A stretch of 64,000 bases of DNA from an uncultured Pseudomonadales bacterium (lineage in GTDB: Bacteria; Pseudomonadota; Gammaproteobacteria; Pseudomonadales; Azotimanducaceae), in assembly GCA_958296025.1 (NCBI GenBank), contig OY282430.1, positions 992,001 through 1,056,000 of the forward strand, written 5' to 3'. The position numbers and the translations under genes are program-made. The notes below the pieces were generated by a model. It was given only the letters and a program-made list of their open reading frames with translations. It made no database searches and had not been told where the DNA came from. Below, piece after piece: positions 34,052 through 44,482 of the stretch. Every line of letters starts with the position of its first letter. The stretch's first letter is position 1.

Positions 34052-36523
34052 ATGGGGACCTCTGCACCGGCGCTGGCGAAGGCGCGGCAAGGCGAACCGC
34101 TGACAGGCGCTGAGGCGCTGAGCCTCGCCGCTTGCGACGACGTCCGCGCCTTGGCGGACATCGCCGCCGCCCAGCGCAACCTAGGCTTCCACAACGTGGT
34201 GACCTACTCGCGCAAGGTCTTCATCCCCTTGACCCACCTGTGCCGGGACGTGTGCCACTACTGCACTTTCGCGCAGGTGCCGCGCCGCATCAAAGCGCCC
34301 TACATGCGCTTGGAGGAGGTGCTTGAAGTGGCCCGCCGGGGTGCCGCCCTCGGCTGCAAAGAGGCCCTGTTCACCTTGGGCGAGAAGCCGGAGCTGCGCT
34401 ACAAGGCGGCCCGCGAGGGCTTGGCCGAACTGGGCTTCGAAAGCACCCTGGACTATCTGCGCCATGCTGCCGAAGCCGTGCTGGAGCAGACGGGCCTGTT
34501 GCCGCACCTGAACGCCGGCACCATGACCCCGGCGGAGCTGGCCTGTTGCCGGCCGGTGTCGCCGTCCATGGGCATCATGCTGGAATCCGCTTCGCCGCGC
34601 CTGTCCGGCAGGGGGATGCCGCATTACGGCTCCCCGGACAAGGTGCCCGCCGTGCGCCTGCAAACCTTGGAGGACGGCGGCCGGGCCAAAATCCCCTTCA
34701 CCACCGGCATCCTCATCGGCATCGGCGAGACCCGCCGGGAGCGCATCGAATCCCTGCTGGCCATCCGCGCTCTGCATGAGCGGCACGGCCACATTCAGGA
34801 GGTCATCATTCAGAACTTCCGCGCCAAGCCGGAAACCAAGATGGCCCAGGCGCCGGAGCCGAGCTTGGACGAACTGCTGTGGACCATCGCCGTGGCCCGC
34901 CTCATCTTCGGGCCGTCGATGAGCATTCAGGCGCCGCCGAACCTAAGCCCTGGGGTGTTGCCGCAGATCGTCGCCGCCGGCATCAACGATTGGGGGGGCG
35001 TCTCTCCCCTGACGCCGGATTTCGTCAACCCGGAGGCGCCTTGGCCGCACTTGGAGGAACTGGCGCGGGAGACCGCCATCGCCGGCAAGGATTTGCAGGA
35101 GCGTCTGACCATCTATCCAGCCTATGTCCGCGCCCACAGCGAGTGGGTTGCGCCGGAGTTGCACGAGGCCCTGCTTGGGCTGGTGGATGCGGATGGCCTG
35201 CCGCGCACGGACCCTTGGTCGGCCGGGGAGCGGACCCCGCCGCCGGCGAGCCTGCTGGACGCCATCGAGCAGCCGCCCGAGCGCACCTCCACCGACTTGG
35301 CGGCCATCTTGGCCAAGGCGGCGGCCGGCGCTGGAGACCTCACCGAGGCGGAGGTGGTGCGGCTGTTCCAGGCCCGCGGCCAGGACTTCGCCGCCGTGGT
35401 GCGGGCGGCGGACCGCCTGCGGGCGGAGGTGAACGGCGATGTGGTCAGCTTCGTGGTCAACCGCAACATCAACTACACCAACATCTGCTACTTCAAGTGT
35501 CAGTTCTGCGCCTTCTCCAAGGGCAAGCTGTCGGAGAACCTGCGCGGACGGCCCTACGATCTTTCCCATGAGGAGATCCAACGGCGCACCGAGGAGGCTT
35601 GGCAGCGGGGCGGCACCGAGGTCTGCATGCAGGGCGGCATCCATCCGGAATACACCGGCGAGACCTACATCGACATCCTCAAGGCGGTGAAGGCGGCCGT
35701 GCCGGACATGCACATCCACGCCTTCTCCCCCTTGGAGGTTTGGCAGGGGACCGCCACTTTGGGGCTGGGCCTGCCGGCCTATTTGCAGCGCCTGAAAGCG
35801 GCCGGCCTCGGCACCCTGCCGGGCACCGCCGCGGAGATTCTGGACGACGAAATCCGCGCCCTGATCTGCCCCGACAAGATCAACACGGCGCAATGGCTTG
35901 AGGTCATGGAGGCCGCCCACGGGGCCGGCTTCAAGACCACCGCCACCATCATGTACGGCCACCTGGAGGGGTCCGTTCACTGGGCGCGGCATCTGCTCCG
36001 GGTGCGCGACCTGCAGCGACGCAGCGGCGGCTTCACCGAATTCGTGCCGCTGCCCTTCGTCCACATGGAAGCGCCCATGTATCTGAAGGGCAGGGCGCGC
36101 AAGGGGCCGACCTTCCGCGAAGCCGTGCTGATGCACGCCGTGGCTCGGCTGACCCTGCATCCGCACATCACCAACATCCAGGCCAGTTGGGTGAAGATGG
36201 GGCGCCAAGGCGTGGTCGCTTGCCTGAACGCCGGCTGCAACGATTTGGGCGGCACCCTGATGAACGAGAGCATCAGCCGCGCCGCCGGCACCACCCACGG
36301 CCAGGAAACCTCCCCCCAGGCCATGGCCGCCATGATCGAAGCCGCCGGCCGTCGTCCCCGGCAAAGGGACACCCTGTACCGGGATGCAAGCGCCGAGCGC
36401 ATCGCCGTCGGCCGCTGCGCCGCGGAACTGAACGAGATCATCAACACCCCGGCCCGCAAGTACGAGCGCAAGCGCACCGCCCCGCTGCAGCGCCCCGGCC
36501 TCATCGAATCGGCGCAGGCCTAG
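34052..36523 (+). CDS. fbiC: Fo synthase, CofG-CofH fusion
   Basis: An 823-residue bifunctional radical SAM enzyme. The CofG half has the CX3CX2C cluster C64, C68, C71 (THLCRDVCHYCTF), followed by LFTLGEKPE and GILIGIGETRRERIE. The CofH half has a second cluster C479, C483, C486 (ICYFKCQFCAFSKGK), with CMQGGIHPEYTGETYIDIL and FVPLPFVHMEAP. Together they make the deazaflavin Fo from tyrosine and the flavin precursor 5-amino-6-ribitylaminouracil. The fused form is the one known from actinobacteria, while archaea have two proteins. AAGGAG precedes the ATG at 34,052. Confidence 0.95.
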   Translation: MGTSAPALAKARQGEPLTGAEALSLAACDDVRALADIAAAQRNLGFHNVVTYSRKVFIPLTHLCRDVCHYCTFAQVPRRIKAPYMRLEEVLEVARRGAALGCKEALFTLGEKPELRYKAAREGLAELGFESTLDYLRHAAEAVLEQTGLLPHLNAGTMTPAELACCRPVSPSMGIMLESASPRLSGRGMPHYGSPDKVPAVRLQTLEDGGRAKIPFTTGILIGIGETRRERIESLLAIRALHERHGHIQEVIIQNFRAKPETKMAQAPEPSLDELLWTIAVARLIFGPSMSIQAPPNLSPGVLPQIVAAGINDWGGVSPLTPDFVNPEAPWPHLEELARETAIAGKDLQERLTIYPAYVRAHSEWVAPELHEALLGLVDADGLPRTDPWSAGERTPPPASLLDAIEQPPERTSTDLAAILAKAAAGAGDLTEAEVVRLFQARGQDFAAVVRAADRLRAEVNGDVVSFVVNRNINYTNICYFKCQFCAFSKGKLSENLRGRPYDLSHEEIQRRTEEAWQRGGTEVCMQGGIHPEYTGETYIDILKAVKAAVPDMHIHAFSPLEVWQGTATLGLGLPAYLQRLKAAGLGTLPGTAAEILDDEIRALICPDKINTAQWLEVMEAAHGAGFKTTATIMYGHLEGSVHWARHLLRVRDLQRRSGGFTEFVPLPFVHMEAPMYLKGRARKGPTFREAVLMHAVARLTLHPHITNIQASWVKMGRQGVVACLNAGCNDLGGTLMNESISRAAGTTHGQETSPQAMAAMIEAAGRRPRQRDTLYRDASAERIAVGRCAAELNEIINTPARKYERKRTAPLQRPGLIESAQA

Positions 36524-36633
36524 GCATCCAATCCGTCCGCGCGAGCCAAGCCAAGCCCGGTCATTTGGCTACCGGAGGGCATCGCCGAGGCCGCCAGCTT
36601 TTCCGAGGGACAACGAGTAGGCCAGCTGCCGCC

Positions 36634-37518
36634 TCAATTCTTGAAGGCCGCCAGCATGGCGTCGGCCGGCGGAGCGTAGAAGAAGCTGCCGCTGACTGGC
36701 TTGGAGTAGCTGAGCAGGCGGTCGCGGAAGTTGGGGTCCCGTAGGCCGTACATGGATTCCAGCAGCCAGCGGAAGCGATTCAGGTCGGCACTGAAGGCTA
36801 GGAAGTAAAGGCCGGCGTCGCGCACCCCGCCCACCGGGGCGCTGCGCCGGTAGATCTTCACCGCTTGGCCGCCGCGCTTGATGTCCGTGCGGCTGACGTG
36901 GCTGTTGGGCAGCATGGCGTCCCCGGTCAGTTCGATGCTTTCCGCCTTGGTGCGGCCGATCACCCGCTCTTGGTCGGAGATTGGCAGGGCGTGGAAGGCG
37001 GCCAGGTTATGCACCCAGCGTTGGGCCAAAACGTAGCTGCCTCCGGCTTGGCGGCCTTCACCGATGCAGGCCGCCGCAGCCTTGGCGTCCCCCTTGGGGT
37101 TGGCGCTGCCATCCACGAAGCCGGTTAGGTCGCGGCTGTCCCGAAAGCGGAAGCCGTGTTCCTCCGTCGCCAAGTCGGCAACTTCGATCAGCGCATCTCG
37201 CCACGCCAGGGCGCGGGCGAACAGCTCGTCGCGTCGCTCCCCTTGCAGCCAAATGAACAGATCCCGCTGCGTGGCCGGGGCGCTCAGCCCCTCCGCTCCT
37301 TCAATGGCGGTGAAGTCCGCAATGCCTTCCGGCGCCGGCACTTCAGCCAAGCTGCGCGAAAGCCCGGCGCCGAAGGCCAGCACCTGCGCTCCGTCCGGCA
37401 CCGACGCCATCGCCAAGGCCCTCCCCGGCAGGGCCGTCGGCGCTCCGCGCACGGCGAATTCGAGGAAGATGTGGTGGGAACTGTCGTCTTGCACTATGCC
37501 CGTTTGCCACTGAGCCAT
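36634..37518 (-). CDS. Dyp-type haem peroxidase
   Basis: A 294-residue Dyp peroxidase, probably the YfeX/DypB-like class. The diagnostic GXXDG motif is GFVDGSANP (about 132-140), with the haem-ligand region LPNSHVSRTDI (about 202-212) and RRSAPVG after it. No signal peptide is seen, so it is likely cytoplasmic. It is convergent to the F420 operon, 110 bp from fbiC. Function within F420 metabolism is not implied by family. Confidence 0.88.
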   Translation of the reverse strand: MAQWQTGIVQDDSSHHIFLEFAVRGAPTALPGRALAMASVPDGAQVLAFGAGLSRSLAEVPAPEGIADFTAIEGAEGLSAPATQRDLFIWLQGERRDELFARALAWRDALIEVADLATEEHGFRFRDSRDLTGFVDGSANPKGDAKAAAACIGEGRQAGGSYVLAQRWVHNLAAFHALPISDQERVIGRTKAESIELTGDAMLPNSHVSRTDIKRGGQAVKIYRRSAPVGGVRDAGLYFLAFSADLNRFRWLLESMYGLRDPNFRDRLLSYSKPVSGSFFYAPPADAMLAAFKN

Positions 37519-37584
37519 CGCTTTTGCCTACTTGCCTGTTGTCCTACATCCTTCACTTCAAGAACGGACTGGCCTTCCATGCGG

Positions 37585-40254
37585 TCATTTCGTGCGTTTG
37601 CCTGCGCGCCCGCTTTTAACGGCGGGCTTCCTCGTCGGCGCCGCCTTGCCCTCCACCCACTTGCCGCCCCGGTGGAAGGCCTGCCAGCCAGTGGGTTTGC
37701 CATCCTGCTCGGACTGCACATACTGCTGCTTGGTCTTGCGGCTGAAGCGGATCACCGTGGGCAAGCCATCTGGGTCCGTCGTCGGCGCGGCAAGCAAATA
37801 CTTGAACTTGGGATCCAGCTCATTAGCGTGGGGCAGCAGTTCGGCCACCTTGGGGGGACGGGTCTCCCGATTCTTGGGGAATTGGCTGGCGGCCAGGAAG
37901 ATGCCGGAGGCGCCGTCGCGCAGCAGATAGTAATCATCCACCGTCTGACAACGCAGTTCCGGCATCGGCACGGGATCCGCCTTCGGTGGCGCCGGCTGGC
38001 CGTTGCGCAACAACTTGCGCGTGTTCTTGCAGGCCATGCAGCCAAAATACTTGCCGAAGCGGCCGGACTTCAACTGCATGTCCGCCCCGCAGCGGTCGCA
38101 CTCGATCACCGGCCCTTCATAGCCCTTGATGCGGAACCGGCCTTGCTCCACCTCGAATCCGGGGCACTCCGGGTTGTTGCCGCAGATGTGCAGCTTGCGC
38201 TCCGCATCGACGAGGTAGCCGTTCATCGGCAAACTGCACAGAGGGCACTTGCGCTTGCTGCGCAGCAGCCTGGATTCGCCTTCGTCGTCCTCTGCGGTGG
38301 CGGCATCCTCGCCCGGGACCAGGTTGAGAGTGCCTTGACAGCGCTCCTTGGGCGGCAGCCGATAGCCGGAGCAGCCGAGGAACACGCCGGTGCCGGCGGT
38401 TCTGATCTGCATGGGCCGGCCGCACTTGGGGCAGGCGACGTCCGTGTCCGTGGGCAGGTTCGGCCGCATGCCGCCGTCGCTGCGTCTGGCGTTGGCCAAG
38501 TTGGTGCTGAAATCCCGGTAGAAGGTGTCCAGCACACTGCGCCAGCGAGCCTTGCCGGCGGCGATCTGATCGAGCTCCCGCTCCAGTTTGGCGGTGAAGC
38601 CGTAGTCCATCAGGTCTTGGAACTGCTCCACCAAGCGGTCATTGACCAGCTCTCCGATCTTCTCTGCATGGAAACGGCGCTTGACCAGCATGACGTAGCC
38701 GCGTTCCTGAATGGTGGAAATGATCGCGGCGTAAGTTGAGGGACGGCCGATGCCGCGCTTCTCCAGCTCCCGAACCAAGCTGGCCTCGCCGTAGCGAGGC
38801 GGCGGCTTGGTGAAGTGCTGAACGGCCTCGGCGTCCGCAAACACCAGCGCCTCGCCCACGGCGAGGCCCTCCGACAAGGGCTTGTCCTCGTCGCCGCGGG
38901 CCGCTGGCGGCAGCACCCGGGTGTGCCCGTCGAAAAGCTGGATGCGGCCGCGGACGCGCAGTTCGAACCCGCCGCCTGTGGCCAGCACCGTGGTGGCCAG
39001 ATAGGCCGCATCCGGCATCTGGCAGGCGATGAACTGGCGACGGATCAGGTCGTAGAGGCGCATCGCTTCGGCGTTGACCCCGGCCAGCTGCTCCGCAGCC
39101 TTGCCGACGTTGGAGGGGCGGATTGCTTCGTGGGCCTCTTGGGCGGATGCTTTGCTGGCGTAAAACCTGGGTTTGTCAGGCAGATACTTGTTTCCGTATT
39201 GGTCGCCGATGTGTCGTCGGCAGGCGGCGACCGCCTCGCCGCTCAGGTTTGTCGAGTCCGTTCGCATGTAGGTGATGTGGCCGGCTTCGTACAGGCGTTG
39301 GGCCAAGCCCATCGTCTTCTTGACGCCGTAGCCTAGGCGGGCGCTGGCCGCCTGCTGCAGGGTGGAGGTGATGAACGGTGGATTTGGGCGGGTCTTGGTG
39401 GGCCGATCCTTGCGGGCGCTGACTGTAAAGACGCCATCGCGCCCGATCTGCCGCAGCCGGTCGAGAGCCTCCTGCGCCGTCGCCTCGTTGCCAGGCCGGA
39501 AGTCCTGGCCGCCGTCCTTGACCACCTGGAAGCGCACGGCGTCGGCCTCCCCGGCCCGCTTCAGGTCGGCAAAGAGCTCCCAATACTCCTCCGGCGTGAA
39601 GGCGCGGATCTCCCGCTCCCGCTCCACCACCAAGCGCACCGCCACGGATTGCACCCGGCCGGCCGACAGCCCCCGGGCAATCTTGGCCCAGAGCAGGGGC
39701 GAGACCTCGAAGCCCACCACCCGGTCGAGAAAACGGCGCGCCTGCTGGGCGTTGACCCGATTCATGTCCAGTTCGGCAGGGGTGCTGAAGGCGTCCTGAA
39801 TGGCCTTGCGGGTGATTTCGTTGAACACCACCCGGCGGTAGCGCTGCGGGGTGCCGCCGATGGCCTCGCGCAGGTGCCAAGCGATGGCCTCCCCCTCCCG
39901 GTCCAGGTCCGTGGCCAAATAGACGGCGTCCGCTTTGGCGGCCAGCTTGGACAAGTCCTCAACCACCTTCTCCTTGCCGGGCAGCACTTCGTAGTGGGCC
40001 TTCCAGCCATCGTCCGGATCGACCCCCATGCGCCGGATCAGCTGCTGTCGCGCCAGTTGCGCCCGATTCGCGGCCCGCCCCTCGGAGGACAAGCCGCCGG
40101 CCTTCTTTTTGGCCGCGCCCTTGCCGTCCCCGCCGCCGGCCGGCAGATCCCGAATGTGCCCGACGCTGGACTTGACTACATAGCCCTTGCCGAGATAGCG
40201 GTTGATGGTGCGGGCCTTTGCCGGGGATTCGACGATGACGAGTGATTGGGTCAA
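37585..40254 (-). CDS. topA: DNA topoisomerase I
   Basis: An 889-residue type IA topoisomerase. The Toprim domain is at the N-terminus ([20 protein letters not shown], then [17 protein letters not shown]). The active-site tyrosine is near residue 328 ([10 protein letters not shown]). Three C-terminal C4 zinc ribbons follow: [11 protein letters not shown] near 610, [10 protein letters not shown] near 670 and [10 protein letters not shown] near 715. A basic tail ([10 protein letters not shown]) ends the protein. It relaxes negative supercoils. Length and domains match the proteobacterial enzyme. Confidence 0.95.
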   Translation of the reverse strand: MTQSLVIVESPAKARTINRYLGKGYVVKSSVGHIRDLPAGGGDGKGAAKKKAGGLSSEGRAANRAQLARQQLIRRMGVDPDDGWKAHYEVLPGKEKVVEDLSKLAAKADAVYLATDLDREGEAIAWHLREAIGGTPQRYRRVVFNEITRKAIQDAFSTPAELDMNRVNAQQARRFLDRVVGFEVSPLLWAKIARGLSAGRVQSVAVRLVVEREREIRAFTPEEYWELFADLKRAGEADAVRFQVVKDGGQDFRPGNEATAQEALDRLRQIGRDGVFTVSARKDRPTKTRPNPPFITSTLQQAASARLGYGVKKTMGLAQRLYEAGHITYMRTDSTNLSGEAVAACRRHIGDQYGNKYLPDKPRFYASKASAQEAHEAIRPSNVGKAAEQLAGVNAEAMRLYDLIRRQFIACQMPDAAYLATTVLATGGGFELRVRGRIQLFDGHTRVLPPAARGDEDKPLSEGLAVGEALVFADAEAVQHFTKPPPRYGEASLVRELEKRGIGRPSTYAAIISTIQERGYVMLVKRRFHAEKIGELVNDRLVEQFQDLMDYGFTAKLERELDQIAAGKARWRSVLDTFYRDFSTNLANARRSDGGMRPNLPTDTDVACPKCGRPMQIRTAGTGVFLGCSGYRLPPKERCQGTLNLVPGEDAATAEDDEGESRLLRSKRKCPLCSLPMNGYLVDAERKLHICGNNPECPGFEVEQGRFRIKGYEGPVIECDRCGADMQLKSGRFGKYFGCMACKNTRKLLRNGQPAPPKADPVPMPELRCQTVDDYYLLRDGASGIFLAASQFPKNRETRPPKVAELLPHANELDPKFKYLLAAPTTDPDGLPTVIRFSRKTKQQYVQSEQDGKPTGWQAFHRGGKWVEGKAAPTRKPAVKSGRAGKRTK

Positions 40255-40480
40255 GGCTGCTTCCTTCTTGCGTTGATTGGGGCGGCCGCCCGCGAATGGG
40301 CGGCTTTTATAAGGTCAGTGGAAAACCGCTGTCAAGGCGCTGCCGGACAAAACTGGTCAGCGGGGAACTCCAATCCAGCCCGCCAACCCCTGTGCATCGC
40401 AAGGGGAGGGGTGGGCGAAGGGCGGCGAATGGCCGTAGTTGGGCATGGATGGAAGCCAATGGCCAAACCGCCAAGGGAGG

Positions 40481-41116
40481 TTAGGACCGATTGAAGGCTT
40501 CCGCCTCCCAAGCGGCAACCGCTTTGGCGACTTCCGTCAGTGCGGCTTTCAGCTCCGTCACCGTGCCCGCTTGGGCGGGGAAGCGCTCCAACCAGCAGCA
40601 GCCCAGGGAGCGGCCTTGGCGATCAACCGCCACGGCGTCGTCCGGCAGACGGTCGAGCAGGGGCAGCAGTTGCGTCGCCAAGGCCGAGGGTGGCGGGACA
40701 TCCGCGTCGGCGGTCCAGCCGGCGGGTCCGTGCAGCAGGCGCCAGGATTGCGTCGCTGGGGCTTGTTGGAAGGGTTGGGCTGCTGCGTCGCCTTGCGCGG
40801 CCGCTGCGTCGGCTTCCGAGGCGGGGAAATCAACCTCCGCAGGGGGGGGCTTTGGCGGTTCCAACGCAAGGGGCAGGGCGTAGCGGACGCTTGGGTGCAT
40901 CGGTGTGCGAATGCGTCCGCCGGCGGTCACCCTTTCGGGCATGTCCGCACCCAGCTTGGGCACGGGCCGCAATTCGACGCTGAGGCCCTGCCGCCTCGCT
41001 GCGGCCCGCAGGATGGCCAGGCGACGGTCCTTCCTGCTGGGCATGAGGTGGAAGATGGGGCCAAAAGCCACTGCCAGTACGGCCAAAACGACGAGCCAGA
41101 CCCAGAGATTTTCCAT
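40481..41116 (-). CDS. Conserved membrane-anchored hypothetical protein upstream of topA
   Basis: A 211-residue protein. An N-terminal transmembrane helix (MENLWVWLVVLAVLAVAFG) is followed by RKDRRLAILRAAARRQGLSV, and then a cytoplasmic part with an Ala/Pro-rich middle. Similar proteins of this layout stand next to topA in pseudomonads, but their function is not known to me. The ATG at 41,116 is chosen because the membrane helix starts there; the frame extends further upstream without protein-like sequence. Confidence 0.7.
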   Translation of the reverse strand: MENLWVWLVVLAVLAVAFGPIFHLMPSRKDRRLAILRAAARRQGLSVELRPVPKLGADMPERVTAGGRIRTPMHPSVRYALPLALEPPKPPPAEVDFPASEADAAAAQGDAAAQPFQQAPATQSWRLLHGPAGWTADADVPPPSALATQLLPLLDRLPDDAVAVDRQGRSLGCCWLERFPAQAGTVTELKAALTEVAKAVAAWEAEAFNRS

Positions 41117-41503
41117 AGTTGAATGCGCCGAGCGCCGTGGTTTGGTGCATGGTAACCACCAGGGCCTGTTAACACTATCTGAGCGGTCTCTGCCGAGAGC
41201 CGTTTTTTCGTCCGGCAAGGCGGCGCGAGCGCGGCGTGGCCGAGTCACGTAAGCGAGCGCCAACGCGGCCTTGCCAAGGGTTGCAAGGCATCGTCGGCGA
41301 TGCATGGCAGTAGGTCCTTGCCGATGTGGGCACTGGGTTGCGGAACACCGCCTCCAGCAAGTTTGCGTTGCCGCCTGTGCCGGTGCGAGGGCATACTTTG
41401 CCGCACAGCCTGCGCTCGGGCGGTTGATGAGGCGGCGGTCTGCCTAGCCAAAGCGCCATCAGCCGCCCTCCGCCCATTTCGCGCATTGAATGGAGAAGTC
41501 GCC

Positions 41504-43411
41504 TTGCGCAATCTAAAACCCGGTGCCCCCCGCCGCGCCTTGATGCTGTGCCTGTTGCTGTGGGCGCCGTTCGCCAGCGGCGCAACCTTGCACGAGCAGC
41601 GTCAAGCCTACAAGCGGGCGGTGGACCACCTGTACGCCGGACACGTCAGCGCCGCCTTGAAAATCCAACGGCAGCTCAACGATTACGTGTTGACGCCCTA
41701 CATCACCTACCACCGCAACCGGCTGCGCCTTGCGCAACTTTCCGCCGACGAGGTGCAGGGCTTTCGCAGCGCTTACCCAGATCTGCCCGGCGCCCAGCGC
41801 ATCTATTGGCAGTGGCTCAAGCGGCAAGGGGAGAGGGGGCATTGGCGCACCTTTCTCAAGCACTATGAGCACACCGATGACGCCGCCTTGCAATGTCTGC
41901 GGCTGCGAGCGCTCTACGCCATCGAGGAGCGGCAGGCCGCCTTGGACGGCACGGCGGCCCTGTGGGCGGTTGGGGAATCGCAACCCAAGGCCTGCGACCC
42001 GATCTTCCAGGTTTGGCAGCGGGAGCGGCTCACCGATGAGGTGGCGTGGCGAAGGCTGCGCTTGGCCATCGAGGCCAATGAACGGACTTTGGCCCGCTAT
42101 CTGTTGCGCTTCTTCGGCACCAGCCGCAGGACTTGGGCGCAAGCCCTCTACGACGTGCATGTCTCTCCCAACCATGTCAAATCGGCTGGCCGCTACCGTA
42201 CGGACAACGCCCTGTCCCGGCAGGTGATCGGCCATGGACTGCGGCGATTGGCCGCCAGGGACGCCGCGGCGGCCGCGGCGGCTTGGGCGAAGTACCAGGA
42301 AAGCCATCGCTTTACGCCGTCCGAACGGCAGCGTATCGCCGCGCCGGTTGAGCAGGCGATGGCGGAGGCCGGGCTGCTCCGCAAATCCCCCGATGCGGAC
42401 TCGCCGCCAGAGGCGGCCGAAGGCTTTGCCAAGGCTTATCTACGGCAGCAAGCATGGTCCTCGGTGCAGGCTTGGATCGAGCGGATTCCGCAGGACCGGC
42501 GCTTCACCGACAACTGGCAGTATTGGCTGGCCCGGGCCCTCGACGACACCCATGGGGGGTCCGAGCGGGCCCGGCTGGCCTACCAGTCCTTGGCTCAGGG
42601 GCGATCCTACTACCGGTTTCTGGCCGCCCGGCGGGTGGACGCGCCCCTCAGCTTTCAAGACGTCGGCGCCCCTCCGACCGCCGCCGACAAGCAGAAGGTG
42701 TTGGTCGTTCCCGCTGTCGGCCGGGCCATTGAGCTGTTTGCCGTGGGCGACGAAGTCAACGCCCGTCGGGAACTGGCGGCCGTCATCCCTCGGTTGACCA
42801 TGGATGAGCGCCGCGCCGCCGTCCATTGGGTGCAGGACATCGGCTATCCGGTCCTCGCCATTCACACCGCCAACAAAGCGGAACTGCGGGATGACTTGGC
42901 GTTGCGCTTTCCGGTCCTGCATCTGCCGCTGTTCAAGCGGGCCAGCCACGTCACCGCCGTGCCCCTGCCGGTGCTGCTGGCCTTCGCCCGCCAGGAAAGC
43001 GCCTTCGAGGCGAACGCCCGCTCACCGGCCAATGCCCGGGGCGTTTTGCAGATGCTGCCCAGCACGGCGCGGCTGGCGGCCAAGCGGGCCGGCCTGCCGA
43101 TTCCATCGACTGCGGACCTGTTTGATCCGGCCATCAACATTCCCTTGGGCAGCAGCCACATCGCTTGGCTGATGCGGCGCTACGATGGTGCGCTGCCCCT
43201 AGTGACCGCCGCCTACAACGCCGGCGAACACCGCGCCGATCGTTGGGTCAAGGACTTGACGGGGGCGCCCATGGACGTTTGGATCGAATCCATCCCTTAT
43301 CGGGAGACGCGTAACTACGTCAAGAACGTCCTCGCCTTCGCCTCGGTTTACGCCTACCGCCTTGGCGAGCCACCGCCATACTTGGGGGTGGTGGGGGCAA
43401 TGGCGCCCTAG
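41504..43411 (+). CDS. slt: Soluble lytic murein transglycosylase
   Basis: A 635-residue Slt70-type enzyme, close to the usual length. A signal peptide (LMLCLLLWAPFASGA) leads to a long alpha-helical superhelix and then the C-terminal goose-lysozyme-like domain. The catalytic Glu sits in LLAFARQESAFEANARSP, with GVLQMLPSTARLAAK and TAAYNAGEHRADRW as the other signature blocks. It cuts peptidoglycan glycan strands in the periplasm. I propose the TTG at 41,504 (GGAG eight or nine bases upstream) because it fits the signal peptide. Confidence 0.88.
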   Translation: MRNLKPGAPRRALMLCLLLWAPFASGATLHEQRQAYKRAVDHLYAGHVSAALKIQRQLNDYVLTPYITYHRNRLRLAQLSADEVQGFRSAYPDLPGAQRIYWQWLKRQGERGHWRTFLKHYEHTDDAALQCLRLRALYAIEERQAALDGTAALWAVGESQPKACDPIFQVWQRERLTDEVAWRRLRLAIEANERTLARYLLRFFGTSRRTWAQALYDVHVSPNHVKSAGRYRTDNALSRQVIGHGLRRLAARDAAAAAAAWAKYQESHRFTPSERQRIAAPVEQAMAEAGLLRKSPDADSPPEAAEGFAKAYLRQQAWSSVQAWIERIPQDRRFTDNWQYWLARALDDTHGGSERARLAYQSLAQGRSYYRFLAARRVDAPLSFQDVGAPPTAADKQKVLVVPAVGRAIELFAVGDEVNARRELAAVIPRLTMDERRAAVHWVQDIGYPVLAIHTANKAELRDDLALRFPVLHLPLFKRASHVTAVPLPVLLAFARQESAFEANARSPANARGVLQMLPSTARLAAKRAGLPIPSTADLFDPAINIPLGSSHIAWLMRRYDGALPLVTAAYNAGEHRADRWVKDLTGAPMDVWIESIPYRETRNYVKNVLAFASVYAYRLGEPPPYLGVVGAMAP

Positions 43412-43460
43412 CCGGGATATCCGGGCTGCTGGACCTTGGGCTGATTCGGGTGCTCCGGCC

Positions 43461-44252
43461 ATGATCGACATCGGCGCCAACCTGCTCAACCGGCAGTTCC
43501 GCTCCGACCGGGCGGAGGTGCTGGATCGGGCTTGGGCGGCTGGCCTGACGCACCTGATCGTCACCGCCACCAACCCGGAGGAGGCTGCTGCCGCCAGTGC
43601 GCTTTGCGTTGCCGGCGACAATCTTTCCTGCACGGCGGGGGTGCATCCGCACCACGCTGGCGAAGTGCATGAAGCCGGCGGCGATTGGCTGGGCGAAATC
43701 CGCGCCTTGGCGGCCAGCGAGCGGGTTTGCGCCATCGGCGAGGCGGGGCTGGACTTCCACCGCAAGTTCTCTCCCCATGAGGCGCAACGGGCGGTCTTCG
43801 CCGCTCAAGCGGAGCTTGCCGCCGAACTGCGCCTGCCGCTTTTCGTCCACGACCGGGACAGCCAGGGCGGGGTTTACGACATCCTCATTGGCTTGGCGGA
43901 CGATTTGACCGGGGTGGTCATTCATTGCTTCACTGGCAGCGAGCGAGATCTTTTCCGCTACTTGGACGTCGGCTTCCTTATCGGCGTCACCGGCTGGGTC
44001 TGCGACCGGCGACGCGGCGAAACCCTGCGTCAGCTGGTGCCGCAGATTCCTCTGGACCGCCTCCTCATCGAAACCGACGCCCCCTTCCTGCTGCCCCACG
44101 GCAGCGCCAGCCCCAGTGCGCATAGGCGGCGCAACGAGCCCTGCCTGCTGCCCTTCATCGCCAAGTTCATCGCCCAGCTGCGGGGCCTTCCCACTGCGGA
44201 AATCGCCGCTCGCACCACCGCCAACGCGCAAAGGCTTTTCCGTTTGCCCTAA
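43461..44252 (+). CDS. tatD: TatD-family metal-dependent DNase
   Basis: A 263-residue TIM-barrel hydrolase starting MIDIGANLLNRQF. Metal-binding motifs are present: GVHPHHAGE, AIGEAGLDFHRK, LPLFVHDRDS, GVVIHCFTGSE and LLIETDAPFLLP. TatD-family enzymes are 3'-5' exonucleases linked to DNA repair and RNA turnover. The ATG at 43,461 fits the family start. The 3' end converges with the glutaredoxin-like gene and overlaps it by 4 bp. Confidence 0.93.
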   Translation: MIDIGANLLNRQFRSDRAEVLDRAWAAGLTHLIVTATNPEEAAAASALCVAGDNLSCTAGVHPHHAGEVHEAGGDWLGEIRALAASERVCAIGEAGLDFHRKFSPHEAQRAVFAAQAELAAELRLPLFVHDRDSQGGVYDILIGLADDLTGVVIHCFTGSERDLFRYLDVGFLIGVTGWVCDRRRGETLRQLVPQIPLDRLLIETDAPFLLPHGSASPSAHRRRNEPCLLPFIAKFIAQLRGLPTAEIAARTTANAQRLFRLP

Positions 44253-44482
44253 GGGCCGAGCAATTGCAGCACTTTCGCCCGATTGATGGGCGCATCGACC
44301 TCCTGGTCGCTTAGCCGCAGCACGGGGATGCGCTCTCCATAACGTCGCAGCAGGCTGTCATCCTCGGCTACGTCCACCACCCGCAGGGCTAGGCCGCGCA
44401 ACTCTGGCATACTGAACAGCAAATCCAGCGCCTCCTCGCAGAGGGCGCAGTGGTCGGTTGAGTAGAGGATCAGGGACTTCAT
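44249..44482 (-). CDS. Glutaredoxin-like protein (DUF836)
   Basis: A 77-residue thioredoxin-fold protein: MKSLILYSTDHCALCEEALD with a CxxC pair, then VDVAEDDSLLRRYGERIPVL and the cis-Pro region. This matches the small DUF836 glutaredoxin-like family. A second Met codon two residues earlier (44,488) is possible. Substrate unknown. Confidence 0.82.
   Translation of the reverse strand: MKSLILYSTDHCALCEEALDLLFSMPELRGLALRVVDVAEDDSLLRRYGERIPVLRLSDQEVDAPINRAKVLQLLGP

Noticed and set aside
34943-36364. A 473-codon open frame on the strand opposite fbiC
   Set aside because: It is an antisense shadow of a GC-rich gene. The plus-strand fbiC has both radical SAM clusters, and the antisense product is His/Gly/Ala-rich without motifs.
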